Shown: piece after piece, positions 10,454 through 18,878 of the stretch
Layout of the letters: each line of letters opens with the position of its first letter
Position numbering within the stretch: the stretch's first letter is position 1
From: UBA695 sp042691655
GTDB taxonomy: Bacteria; Verrucomicrobiota; Verrucomicrobiia; Chthoniobacterales; Chthoniobacteraceae
Reading direction: 5' to 3'
DNA: 64,000 bases
Assembly: GCA_042691655.1 (NCBI GenBank)
Contig: CP170506.1
Span: 4,402,001 to 4,466,000, forward strand
Notes under the pieces: generated by a model
The model's database searches: none
The model's input: only the letters and a program-made list of their open reading frames with translations
What the model was told of the DNA's origin: nothing
Program-made: the position numbers and the translations under genes

Positions 10454-12277
10454 CTAAAATTTGGCGGAGAGATCGACTTGGATGACGTCGGAGGCAAGGG
10501 GTGAGCCCGAGACGTTGTTGGCACTCATCCAGCGCACCCCGGCCCAGACGTTTTTGGAAAGGCCGAGTTTGCCGCCGACGAAGAAGCCTTTCAAATTGGT
10601 GCCGCCGAGGCCGAAGTCTGAATCAGCGAATGCATCCACGACGGCGTCAGTTTCGAGATAGCGATAACCGGCAAAGGCCTGCCAATCCCAGCGCTGCTCG
10701 ATCGCCGGCATGCCGACGGTGAACTTCAAGAGCCAGCCTGTGTCGCCACCGTCTACTTTTGTGGAGTTGTCGCCAAGGTTGTTCTGCGCGCCGTAATAGT
10801 TAATACGGTTTTCGTCGTAGGCCACGTTTTTAACAAACTCGCCTTCGAGTGACATGTGGAAGGGATCGAACCGGGAGTAGTCGATCTTCTGCGTGTAGAC
10901 CAGTTCACGAAACGGCGTGGCTAGTCCGTAATACTGATAGTTCTCACCGTAATAGGCGGATGTCGGATCGGTATAGTAAGCGTTGTTGCGCAGCTCCATG
11001 TAGGTGTTGCCTTTTTGCGCGAACGAGGGCCGGGTGATATCGGTGTTGCCATCTTCGTCGGTATAATAGATCGGGGCGGAGAGCTCTCCCTGGATGTCGA
11101 GGAAGTCGTAGAAGGCCACGCCAATGCGGGTGGTGAGGTCTTTGGTGATGGTGATGTCGGTGCCGAGCTGCGCGCCGATGAGCCACTTGTCTTTGCTCTC
11201 ATATTTGGCCGCTTCGTTGGTGGAGAAGTTGAAGTCGGTGTTGTAAACCGGGAACGCGCCCAAGGTCAGCCACGGGGTGAAGCGGCCCAGGCGCTGGCTC
11301 ACATGCGCCACCACGCCGTCAAACCCGAGGTCGTCGTCCCAAATGAGATCGGTGGAAAAGAACGGGTTATCGAAGCGGCCCACCATGAAGCTCGCCTTGG
11401 TATCCTCAAACCCTTGGAGATCGTAGCGGATGAACGCGCGGTCAATCCATGCGGCGTACTTCGCGCCGAGGCCGTTGGAACCGAGCGTCTGGTTGGTGGA
11501 GATGGGCGAACTGTCGTTGCCGGTGGCAAGGCGGATACCGGCGGAGAAACCTTCGCCCAAGTTGGCGTCGAGCGCCACACGCGCCCGAATGCGCATCCGT
11601 TCGCGGTCCTGGTCGACGTTGTAGATAGGCGGATACTTGGTGTTACTGGAAGAGGCGTTGTAGGGCGAGCCGGTGTTGATGGCGTTGAAGTTCGGGTAGC
11701 CCAGCGCATCGTTGCCGGACGGGAGAAAGTCGCCCTCGTATCGGGCCCGCACGTCGCCGCTGATGCGGATTGCCTTGGTCCACGGGGCAACCTGCTCAGG
11801 CAGCGCCCAGCCTTGCGCGAGCTGCTCCTTCATGACGTCCTGTTTGATGTCTTCGCGCAGTTGTCGCCGCACCGACTCGGGCACGTACGTGACGCGGATT
11901 GCGCCGTCGCCGCCTCGCGTGGAATACGGCACGGCGTCGACCGGGGGACAACTGCTAACGGGACCGGCCACGGAGGCCGCGCGTTCCTGGGCGGCTTTCG
12001 CATTGGCGGCTTCTGTTTCGGCCTGGGCAATGAGCGCGTCACCCTGTTCCTTTTTCACCACGCCTTGCTGGACGAGCAAATTGACCAGGTTCACCATCGC
12101 ATTGGTGGATGCGGCGACGGGCATTAGCGAGGGCGCTTCGTCGGGCGCGGATGCGGCGGCGGGCGCTTTGGGGTCGGCGGCCTGTGCCGCAACGATCAGC
12201 GCGGAAAGGCAGGCGGTGGATAAGATTTTGGGAAGCCGGGGCCCGTGGCGGCGGGTGCGTGGCAGCAAAGTTGTCAT
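10454..12277 (-). CDS. Outer-membrane porin (putative porin, beta-barrel)
   Basis: The protein has 607 residues with a basic N-terminus and a signal peptide ending AAQA (about residue 33). A helical, Ala/Glu/Gln-rich segment (about 60-100, 'LLVQQGVVKKEQGDALI') resembles the periplasmic region of verrucomicrobial porins. From about residue 165 alternating amphipathic strands begin ('IRISGDVRARYEGDF', 'MRIRARVALDANL'), and the protein ends in Phe (VDLSAKF), the usual barrel-assembly signal. It fits the 'putative porin' family (Porin_5-like). It sits between tonB and the coiled-coil gene. It is not a TonB-dependent receptor: no plug domain or TonB box is visible. A role in surface-protein export or nutrient entry cannot be told apart from sequence alone. 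Confidence 0.8.
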   Translation of the reverse strand: MTTLLPRTRRHGPRLPKILSTACLSALIVAAQAADPKAPAAASAPDEAPSLMPVAASTNAMVNLVNLLVQQGVVKKEQGDALIAQAETEAANAKAAQERAASVAGPVSSCPPVDAVPYSTRGGDGAIRVTYVPESVRRQLREDIKQDVMKEQLAQGWALPEQVAPWTKAIRISGDVRARYEGDFLPSGNDALGYPNFNAINTGSPYNASSSNTKYPPIYNVDQDRERMRIRARVALDANLGEGFSAGIRLATGNDSSPISTNQTLGSNGLGAKYAAWIDRAFIRYDLQGFEDTKASFMVGRFDNPFFSTDLIWDDDLGFDGVVAHVSQRLGRFTPWLTLGAFPVYNTDFNFSTNEAAKYESKDKWLIGAQLGTDITITKDLTTRIGVAFYDFLDIQGELSAPIYYTDEDGNTDITRPSFAQKGNTYMELRNNAYYTDPTSAYYGENYQYYGLATPFRELVYTQKIDYSRFDPFHMSLEGEFVKNVAYDENRINYYGAQNNLGDNSTKVDGGDTGWLLKFTVGMPAIEQRWDWQAFAGYRYLETDAVVDAFADSDFGLGGTNLKGFFVGGKLGLSKNVWAGVRWMSANNVSGSPLASDVIQVDLSAKF

Positions 12278-12307
12278 GGTTGTTGGTAGGATGGAGAGGT
12301 GTTGAAA

Positions 12308-13057
12308 TTAGGGACGGCGGCCGGTGAGCCGCAGGACGATGGGGCTGGGCATATCCGCGGGAGGCGGCTCGCGCAGGGTCAGGCCCTTGAGGACTTCGTT
12401 CTGGAGGGCGTCGTCGATCTCGCGGTCGCCCGTGGACGTGATGAGTTGAGCCCGCTCCACACGGCCCGTGGAATCAGGCCAGATGCGGACCGAGATATCG
12501 AGTGTGGCCGTGCGCGTCTTGTTGTTTTTGCCCAGCGCCGACTGGATGGCGGACTGGACTTGACCGGCATACCATCCCCAGCGGCTGCCTCCACCGCCGG
12601 AGCCGTTGCCGGTTCCGCGGCCCCCGATGATCCCGCCGTTGCCGCGCCCCACGAGACCGAAGGCGTCAGGCCCATTGCCCTGGATGTTCGTCCCCATCGG
12701 CGCGGCTTCCTCCTCTTGCTTGGGTTGTTCGGCGGGCTTTTGCTCATTATTGGCCACCGGCTCCTGTTCGATCATTTGCTGTTTGTCATCGACCTTCGGC
12801 GGCTCCTCCTTCTTTTGAATTTGCGGAGGTGGAGTGGGCGGCGGCGGCAGCGCGACGCGCACCATGGAAAATTCCTGCGGCTTGTTGGCGGCCGTCTTGG
12901 AATTGGCTACGGTGCGGACGCCCCAGATCAGCGCGGCAATGCCCACCACGGCGACGGCGATGACCACGCCGTTGCGGCTCAAAAACGCCAGGGCGTCGCG
13001 GCGGTTGGCTGGCTGCTTCTTGGGACGAACTGGAGCGTTATGAATTTCTTGTGCCAT
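12308..13057 (-). CDS. tonB: TonB-like energy transducer
   Basis: The protein has 249 residues. A cytoplasmic N-terminus of about 30 residues is followed by one membrane helix (GVVIAVAVVGIAALIWGV), then a Pro-rich periplasmic stretch (PPPPTPPPQ) and charged Glu/Lys linker, a Gly-rich hinge, and a C-terminal TonB-type domain ('ISVRIWPDSTGRVERAQLI', 'LRLTGRRP'). This is the TonB layout: it couples the proton gradient harvested by ExbB/ExbD to outer-membrane proteins. It starts 6 bases after the exbD stop, so co-translation is likely. The odd point is its placement in an operon with a two-partner secretion pair rather than with a TonB-dependent receptor. Confidence 0.85.
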   Translation of the reverse strand: MAQEIHNAPVRPKKQPANRRDALAFLSRNGVVIAVAVVGIAALIWGVRTVANSKTAANKPQEFSMVRVALPPPPTPPPQIQKKEEPPKVDDKQQMIEQEPVANNEQKPAEQPKQEEEAAPMGTNIQGNGPDAFGLVGRGNGGIIGGRGTGNGSGGGGSRWGWYAGQVQSAIQSALGKNNKTRTATLDISVRIWPDSTGRVERAQLITSTGDREIDDALQNEVLKGLTLREPPPADMPSPIVLRLTGRRP

Positions 13058-13063
13058 GACTAG

Positions 13064-13468
13064 TTACTTGCCCGATTTGGTCGCGAGACCGACCTGCGAA
13101 ATCCCGACCCGCCCCAGCACATCGAGAACATCCATCACGCCCTGGTAATGCGTGAGGCTGTCGCCCCGCACCACTACTGGGAACTCCGGCGTAGCCGACT
13201 TTTGCGAGTTTAGCCGCTGCTCTAGTTCGGAGAGCGATACCGGCACGGTGTCCAGGAAGATGTGCCCTTCGTTGTTGACCGTGATGGCCTTGGTCTTTGG
13301 TTTGGCCAGGCTCGCCGGGGTGTTGCTCGATTTCGGCAGGTTCACTTTTGTCCCGGCCACCGACGCCGTGCACATGAGAATAAAGATGACGAGCAGCACG
13401 TACGCCAGGTCCAGCATCGGCGTGATGTTGATATCGTCGTAAGGCTTGTCGTCGTCTTGGATATTCAT
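13064..13468 (-). CDS. exbD: ExbD/TolR-type biopolymer transport protein
   Basis: The protein has 134 residues, normal for the family. The N-terminal 'DINITPMLDLAYVLLVIFILM' contains the single membrane helix and the conserved Asp (MLDLAYVLL) that takes part in proton passage. It is followed by a small periplasmic domain ending 'ISQVGLATKSGK'. It works with the ExbB subunit encoded directly upstream (gap 14 bases) and with TonB downstream. The family assignment is clear; whether it serves only this locus is inference from the gene order. Confidence 0.92.
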   Translation of the reverse strand: MNIQDDDKPYDDINITPMLDLAYVLLVIFILMCTASVAGTKVNLPKSSNTPASLAKPKTKAITVNNEGHIFLDTVPVSLSELEQRLNSQKSATPEFPVVVRGDSLTHYQGVMDVLDVLGRVGISQVGLATKSGK

Positions 13469-13482
13469 GGCGATGCAAAGAG

Positions 13483-15360
13483 TTAAAGCTCGACGGCGAC
13501 CGACGCTTTATCGCGCCGCTTGGAATAGAACTCGGTGACCTTCGCGACGAACTCGTCGACGAACACCTGCATATCGACCGTCACTTCCTTCAGCCGCGAA
13601 AGCAGATAGTTATAGCCAAAGAGTGCCGGGATCGCGACAGCCAGACCGGCGACCGTTGCGAGCAGCGCGGCGGCAATGCCAGGGGCGATGGCGTTGACGT
13701 TGACGTCGCCCGCCTGGGCCACGGCGGCAAAGGTGATCATGACGCCAACCACCGTTCCGAGCAGCCCCAGGAAGGGCCCGCCGGAAATGGCGATCGTGAG
13801 CAGCACCATCCATTTTTGGAGCCGTTGCAACTCCCGGGCGCGGCCCGCATCCATGCTGACGTTGATCGCCCGGATCGCGGCGCCGGAGAGCGGCTTTTTG
13901 CTGTGCACATCATGTTCTTCAGCGATGCGCTTGCGGATTTCGCGCGCGCCGATGTGGTAGAGCCGGTAAAGCGGCGAGAGGGAAACCGCGGTGCCTTCCT
14001 CTTTGCTCAGTTCGCCTCCAACGGAGGCGGATAGATGCTGGGTTGCGGAGCTTTCCAGCACGGTCAAGTCGTCACCAACGCGCTCCTCGAAGAGCCGCAA
14101 AAAGCACTCGTTGCCTTTGAGAGCCCCGGTGATGTAGCGGTTTTTCACCACCATGACGGTAATACTCAGGACGCTCATCACGGCGAGCAGGCAAATGACA
14201 ATCCAGCCGTCCACGGTGAGGCTGCGAACGATAACGCTGATGTAACTGGATCCCCCACCGCTGCGTTTGCCCCCTTCTTCCTCGCCAAACACCACCGACT
14301 TCGGCCCCGATTCGCCCCCCTGCGTCATGGCCGCAAATTTAAGATAACCCGCGGAACGGACTGCCCCGGCAAGTTCCATCTCGACCACGTCCCCATTGAA
14401 ACCCGAGGCAACCGTTCCGTCGGCTGCTCTTTCGCCACCTAGCGTTGCCGGGCTGTTGAGCGCGGGAAGCCCCGCCTCCACTTTGCCGTAAACCTGCCCA
14501 TCAATCCAAAGTGTGATGGCGCCGCCATCGGCAACCGCCGCCACGTGATGCCACGTGTTGGCCACCAGCGGAGCTGCTCCCGGGGTCCGGGAAACCGTCC
14601 CGCCGCTCGTCACTTCCACAAACGGCACTCCGGCTTCGGTCACTATCGCAAAGGCGTTTTGCCCATCGCGGCGGCTGAATAAAATCGAATGTCCCCGGGC
14701 GTCCGCGGGTTTAACCCACGCCGACCACGTCATGGCCCCATTGGCGCTCCACGCCAGCGACGGAGAGGCCGGGACGCTCACTAGCGATTTCCCGTCAAAG
14801 TGCAGTCCGGTTCCAATGAGCGTTCCCTCGGCGGGAATCCCCGCGTTGGCCGCGTTGTTCTCGTTGCCCGAAAAATCCCGCGCGGGCTGCCCGCGTTCGC
14901 CAAAGTGCCACACCAGTTCGGTGCCCGCGTCGTAGGTCCCCTTTGAGTTCTCGACCGAAGGTGCGGCTTGGTTGCCGTAATAAAGCCATAAGGCCGTCTG
15001 CGCCGCACCCTTCACCTCCGGTACCCGCACCCACACAAAGGCCTCTCCGAGCATCGGATCATACGATGCAATATGATGCGGGAGCACCGTCTTATCGTCC
15101 GCGTTTACGAAACGGATATCCGATCCGTCCTGCTTTGCCAGGTCAAATTGGAAATTGCCCACGTGCAGCCGCACCAGCACCGGCACGCCGCCGATGGATT
15201 CCGCGACACCGGCTCCGTTACCGGTGGTGTCCACCGTGATTTTCTTGCGCAGCGCCCAGTCGCTTTTCCACCAGGCGGCGTGGGCTGCGTTCGGCACGCA
15301 TAGGCAGGCCAACACGGCCAGCAGCGCGTTCTTAAGCCAGTTTCGAGTCGTTCGTATCAT
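13483..15360 (-). CDS. exbB: ExbB/MotA/TolQ proton channel with N-terminal DUF2341 and LamG ectodomain
   Basis: The protein has 625 residues from the ATG at 15360, where a signal peptide begins (about residues 1-29, ending AHAA). Domains in order: DUF2341 (about 60-160, 'VPVLVRLHVGNFQFDL', 'LWLYYGN'), a concanavalin/LamG domain (about 170-340, 'LHFDGKSLVSVPASPSLAWS', 'WHHVAAVADGGAITLWIDGQ'), a membrane helix near 390 (VDGWIVICLLAVMSVLSITVMVV), and the ExbB core with two helices at about 525-600 ('GGPFLGLLGTVVGVMITF', 'AAALLATVAGLAVAIPAL'). Ordinary ExbB is about 230-250 residues, so the whole N-terminal half is extra and extracytoplasmic. The LamG part could bind glycan or a polypeptide partner. 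The motor belongs with ExbD and TonB downstream; transporter gene tpsB is upstream. Confidence 0.9.
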   Translation of the reverse strand: MIRTTRNWLKNALLAVLACLCVPNAAHAAWWKSDWALRKKITVDTTGNGAGVAESIGGVPVLVRLHVGNFQFDLAKQDGSDIRFVNADDKTVLPHHIASYDPMLGEAFVWVRVPEVKGAAQTALWLYYGNQAAPSVENSKGTYDAGTELVWHFGERGQPARDFSGNENNAANAGIPAEGTLIGTGLHFDGKSLVSVPASPSLAWSANGAMTWSAWVKPADARGHSILFSRRDGQNAFAIVTEAGVPFVEVTSGGTVSRTPGAAPLVANTWHHVAAVADGGAITLWIDGQVYGKVEAGLPALNSPATLGGERAADGTVASGFNGDVVEMELAGAVRSAGYLKFAAMTQGGESGPKSVVFGEEEGGKRSGGGSSYISVIVRSLTVDGWIVICLLAVMSVLSITVMVVKNRYITGALKGNECFLRLFEERVGDDLTVLESSATQHLSASVGGELSKEEGTAVSLSPLYRLYHIGAREIRKRIAEEHDVHSKKPLSGAAIRAINVSMDAGRARELQRLQKWMVLLTIAISGGPFLGLLGTVVGVMITFAAVAQAGDVNVNAIAPGIAAALLATVAGLAVAIPALFGYNYLLSRLKEVTVDMQVFVDEFVAKVTEFYSKRRDKASVAVEL

Positions 15361-15404
15361 AGGAGACGGTTTTTGGTTGAAGGGTAATTTGCTACGATTA
15401 AAGG

Positions 15405-16997
15405 TTAAAATTCGGTCCATACACGGAAGGTCAGCCGCGGGTGATACCGCTCGGTGTCCCCTTCGCTTTGCAGCGGGAAACCCAGGTCGACCGTACCGTT
15501 GAAATGCTTGTGAAACTTCAAGAGCGAGCCCACGCCCACGCTCCCTAGGCAATAGTTGGAATCCTGGTCGGTCAACGTATCCAGTACCTTCAAATAGGCC
15601 CAGTCGGTGAACACATACGCCCGCCATTCGTCCACATAACCCCTCAGCGTAAAGGGCGGCGTGCGCACTTCGAACGTTCCGACAATCGCGTTGTCGCCCA
15701 TCGCCTCACTTTCCAAATACCCGCGCACCGTGCTCAAGCCCCCCGCCCCAAATTCCTCCGAAGAAATCAGCGGCCCGCTGGAGACCTGCCCCTGCACCTT
15801 CCCAAAAAGCTGCACGTCATCGATCACGTCCCGCGTCTGCGAGAGATCACCGCGGAAATATATATAGCTGCCTGTGGAATTGTAGCGCTTGTTATCAAAC
15901 TCCGTCGGCGAGCTGCCCATCCCCCGCGCGTTAAAATTTACACTCCCGTTAACCTGGGTCATCACTCGCTTCTCGATCAGCGATCCCGAATAGCCAAGGG
16001 CGATCGGGAAATAGGTAATCGGCGTGTTCGTCGCCGTGGAACTCTGCGTAAGCGAAAGCAGTTCCTCATAATGCTTATAGTCCATGCCCGCCGTAAAACT
16101 GTGCACATAGCTCTCCGTACTAGGCAGCGCCACGATCGCTTGCAACCCAATCGTTTCCCCGCGCCCCGCCACATCAAACGCCCCCAGCGTCGAAACATCG
16201 CTATCTTGCTTCGTCCCTTGGAACAGCAACTTCACCGGCGTGTCCGGTATCGGCGCCATGTAATAGCCAGAGAACACCTTCGCATCATCAAGATTCTCCG
16301 GAGCCACCTGGAAACTTCCTCCAATCACGTGCCCCAACTGCCACAAATTCGAATAACTAACAGCCCCATTGAGCCGCGTTTGAGTCGTGTTCGCACTATA
16401 GCGGTTATTCAACTCCAAACTCCCGTGCAGCGGCGAATGATCCTCCACATTCAAATCCACATCCACCGTTCCCGGCGTCACCCCCGCCCGCAGCGACGGC
16501 GTCACCCTGCAATCCGCCGACTGATTAATCCCCACCATCTCCCGCGTAAACGCATTGAAATCCGGCACCTCCCCCTCCGACACCGACGGCACCTTTTCCT
16601 TAATCGTATTATGATCAAAATAGCGCGACCCGTGAATGCGCAGCCGCCCCACCTTCCCCTCCACCACCTGGATCACCACCGTCGCATCCGCCACCCGCTG
16701 TTGCGGCACCTGCACCGACACTGTCTGGTAACCCCGCTTCTGATAAAGCTTCTCCAGCGCAACCCTCGCCCCTTCCACATCCTCCGGCGTCCGCGCCTCC
16801 CCAAGCCACGGATAAACCGTCGCCTCCACCTCCACCGGCGTTAACTTAGTCACTCCCAATATCCGATATTCAAATATGTCTATCCGCGAAGGCGGCGCTG
16901 GCTGCGTTTGCAGAGCCGCAGGTTCCGCCGCGCCCAACGAGACCGTGCAAACGACCAAAAACAAGAAAGCTAATCTATAGATGCGTGCTGATTTCAC
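15405..16997 (-). CDS. Two-partner secretion transporter, ShlB/FhaC/HecB family (TpsB)
   Basis: The protein has 530 residues with a signal peptide (ends near LGAA, residue 24). It carries two POTRA domains (about 35-115, 'YRILGVTKLTPVEVEATVYPW'... 'VEGKVGRLRI'; and about 115-195) and a C-terminal Omp85-type barrel (about 200-530). The FhaC-family VRGY motif is present (GAGGLSTVRGYLES, about residue 418), and the protein ends in Phe (RVWTEF). The reaction is export of a TpsA protein carrying a TPS domain across the outer membrane. The only TpsA in the window is the giant gene at the far end of the same gene train. It is the first gene of the minus-strand operon and starts 539 bases from the divergent ECF sigma gene. 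Confidence 0.93.
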   Translation of the reverse strand: MKSARIYRLAFLFLVVCTVSLGAAEPAALQTQPAPPSRIDIFEYRILGVTKLTPVEVEATVYPWLGEARTPEDVEGARVALEKLYQKRGYQTVSVQVPQQRVADATVVIQVVEGKVGRLRIHGSRYFDHNTIKEKVPSVSEGEVPDFNAFTREMVGINQSADCRVTPSLRAGVTPGTVDVDLNVEDHSPLHGSLELNNRYSANTTQTRLNGAVSYSNLWQLGHVIGGSFQVAPENLDDAKVFSGYYMAPIPDTPVKLLFQGTKQDSDVSTLGAFDVAGRGETIGLQAIVALPSTESYVHSFTAGMDYKHYEELLSLTQSSTATNTPITYFPIALGYSGSLIEKRVMTQVNGSVNFNARGMGSSPTEFDNKRYNSTGSYIYFRGDLSQTRDVIDDVQLFGKVQGQVSSGPLISSEEFGAGGLSTVRGYLESEAMGDNAIVGTFEVRTPPFTLRGYVDEWRAYVFTDWAYLKVLDTLTDQDSNYCLGSVGVGSLLKFHKHFNGTVDLGFPLQSEGDTERYHPRLTFRVWTEF

Positions 16998-17087
16998 AGG
17001 AGTGTATTGGTGCGAGGCTAGAAAGCGGACCGCCTACTTAAATAGAGAGTGACCGATAGCGAGAAAATTCGAGCGGAGTAAGAAAAG

Positions 17088-17292
17088 AGTATTCATCGTC
17101 ACTATATAAGTGACCCCCTCGGGGAAAAACCTACCCTCCAGAATTGTGACAATATCATGACGAAAGCTCTGCGCCTTGACGGCCAGGTCCCGTAGCGCCC
17201 AGCAAGTGGTGTAAAAAAAGTATTCATCGTCATTATATAAGTGACCTACTCAGGGAAAAACCTACCTGCCATAATTGTGACAATCTCGTGAC
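17088..17292. promoter_or_regulatory. Duplicated 74-bp element in the divergent promoter region
   Basis: Positions 17088-17161 and 17219-17292 are two copies of one sequence in direct orientation, 131 bases apart. Best-conserved blocks are AGTATTCATCGTC, TATATAAGTGACC, GGGAAAAACCTACC, AATTGTGACAAT and a final TGAC. Two blocks are palindromic (GTCAC...GTGAC around the TATA run, and ATTGTGACAAT). The repeats lie between tpsB (minus) and the ECF sigma gene (plus), where no convincing gene exists. The natural reading is a pair of promoters or operators, perhaps read by the local sigma factor. Transcription starts cannot be assigned from sequence. Confidence 0.6.
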
Positions 17293-17536
17293 AAGAAACG
17301 CCGTGCATTGATTGCTAGGAGCTGTTTCGCAATGTGTTCCCACGATGATCCGAACTTGAGGCGACCCTTGGGTCATTTTCCTTGCCGTAACCCTTTCCTC
17401 AGCATAACCCTTGGAAAAAAGCATGGGGCCGACGTCGCCTCGCAAGGCATCAAAACGGCGTATTACTTTTCACCGGAATTTCACCGAACCGATCCCACTC
17501 CTGCAACAATTCATGGGCTCAATCACCCGAATTTAG

Positions 17537-18172
17537 ATGATGAAACGCCGCTTCCTCCAACGTATTGACGGGAAGTCACACCGTTGCCCTATGGACACGT
17601 CTGACCATGAAGATCAGCAGCTCATTGCCAGGATTGCCAGCGGCGACGAGGTAGCCCTGAAGGCGCTCATCGGCAGATACTCGCATTATCTGTATCAATT
17701 TGCTTCTTCCATACTCGGCGATCACGATCGCACGCAACAGGCTGTCTCGAATGTGTTTATTTCGATCTGGCAACGCCGTCTTACGCTGAGCATCACCCAC
17801 AGCGTTAACGCCTACCTTTTTTCCTGCACTAACTACCAAGCGTTCAGGTTGCTCCGAAAACAGGCGCATCTCGATGAGGTTTCCATTGACGATGTGCCGT
17901 CTAATGACCTGGTTGAGAACAGTTGCGTGGTTAAAGAAGTTCAGCTCCACGAATTTATCGGCGACATCGAGGCCCTACTGGAAAAGATGCCACCGGAACG
18001 GCAGAAGGTATTTCGAATGAGCATCTTTGAAAATACTGGTTATAAAGAAATAGCCTCGGCGCTGGGAATTTCCGTTAGTGGAGTTCAAAAGCACATGCTC
18101 CGGGCCAAAGCGCAAATGGCGGCGGCGCTTCCCAAGCTGGGCTATCCCTTCAAACAGGACCCCGGGCTGTAG
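17537..18172 (+). CDS. ECF-type RNA polymerase sigma factor
   Basis: The protein has up to 211 residues from the ATG at 17537; the ATG at 17591 (MDTSDHEDQQL) gives 193 residues, closer to family length, and may be the true start. Region 2 is at about 50-100 ('YQFASSILGDHDRTQQAVSNVFISIW') and region 4 at about 150-195 ('GYKEIASALGISVSGVQKHMLRA'), the standard ECF two-domain form. No region 1.1 or 3 is present. It starts a plus-strand run with an STN protein and a FecR protein, so it should be controlled by that FecR and respond to an outer-membrane signal. It is divergent from the TPS-Ton operon, its most likely target. Confidence 0.88.
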   Translation: MMKRRFLQRIDGKSHRCPMDTSDHEDQQLIARIASGDEVALKALIGRYSHYLYQFASSILGDHDRTQQAVSNVFISIWQRRLTLSITHSVNAYLFSCTNYQAFRLLRKQAHLDEVSIDDVPSNDLVENSCVVKEVQLHEFIGDIEALLEKMPPERQKVFRMSIFENTGYKEIASALGISVSGVQKHMLRAKAQMAAALPKLGYPFKQDPGL

Positions 18173-18258
18173 CGCCGGTGAACAGTGCGACTGGCCTTAC
18201 GCCCGGGTGCCGCTTGTCAGACCGACCAGAAACCTATCATTACATTACCTACATCGAC

Positions 18259-18750
18259 ATGAATTTCGCCTCACATGCGCTCTCAAAGATTCCCCTCTTG
18301 TTTATGATCTCTCCCTCGTTCCATCCCTTGGGCTGCCTCCGGCGAATGGTTCTGATTAGCTTCATCCTCGGTTTTCTAACAGTTCTCAACGGCCCGGCCC
18401 AGGCAGAAACCGTGGATTATTCGGCAGACAAGGTGCTCATGGAAACGAAAATCAACACGGCACCCCTGCGCGGAAAGTTCGTCAAACTATCCGATGTGTT
18501 TGCGCTCGTGGAAAGTCAGACAAATCTCACGTTCTTTTACGTCGCCGACCGCATCCCTTTGCGTGGAGAGATGAATTTTGAGGGAGCCGGGGTTATGTCG
18601 CTAGCCGATCTCCTTTCAACGGTTTCCTCCTTGGCAAACGTCGTATTCCAACGTCGTGATCAGACCATCATCGTTCGCAGGGCAATGCCGAAAAGCAATA
18701 AAACAAGCTTCGCCCACCCACGATTCGGATGCTCATCGGCCTGGGTTTAG
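18259..18750 (+). CDS. Free-standing STN-domain (secretin/TonB short N-terminal) protein
   Basis: The protein has 163 residues from the ATG at 18259; the frame is open back to a GTG at 18178. A hydrophobic leader (VLISFILGFLTVLNGPAQA) ends near residue 53. The mature part 'KFVKLSDVFALVESQTNLTF'... 'LSTVSSLANVVFQRRDQTIIV' matches the STN fold that normally sits at the N-terminus of signalling TonB-dependent receptors or secretins. Here the protein stops right after it; no plug or barrel follows in any frame before fecR at 18879. It could be a real stand-alone signal relay contacting FecR, or the stump of a lost receptor gene. The clean stop and intact spacing to fecR make the first more likely, though this is inference. 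Confidence 0.7.
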   Translation: MNFASHALSKIPLLFMISPSFHPLGCLRRMVLISFILGFLTVLNGPAQAETVDYSADKVLMETKINTAPLRGKFVKLSDVFALVESQTNLTFFYVADRIPLRGEMNFEGAGVMSLADLLSTVSSLANVVFQRRDQTIIVRRAMPKSNKTSFAHPRFGCSSAWV

Positions 18751-18878
18751 GCACGCAGCACATTCCGTATCCCGTTATGCACAACACCCACTGTCATAAA
18801 AATCTGGTTATCTCCCGTAATTTTTTTCAATTTCAGGGGCAGATTTTCTCCGCAGTTTGATACTTATCTATTGAATAC

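Noticed and set aside
17233..17568. Short frames on both strands in the tpsB-sigma intergenic region
   Set aside because: They cover the duplicated 74-bp element and lack start-site or domain support; regulation is the better reading.
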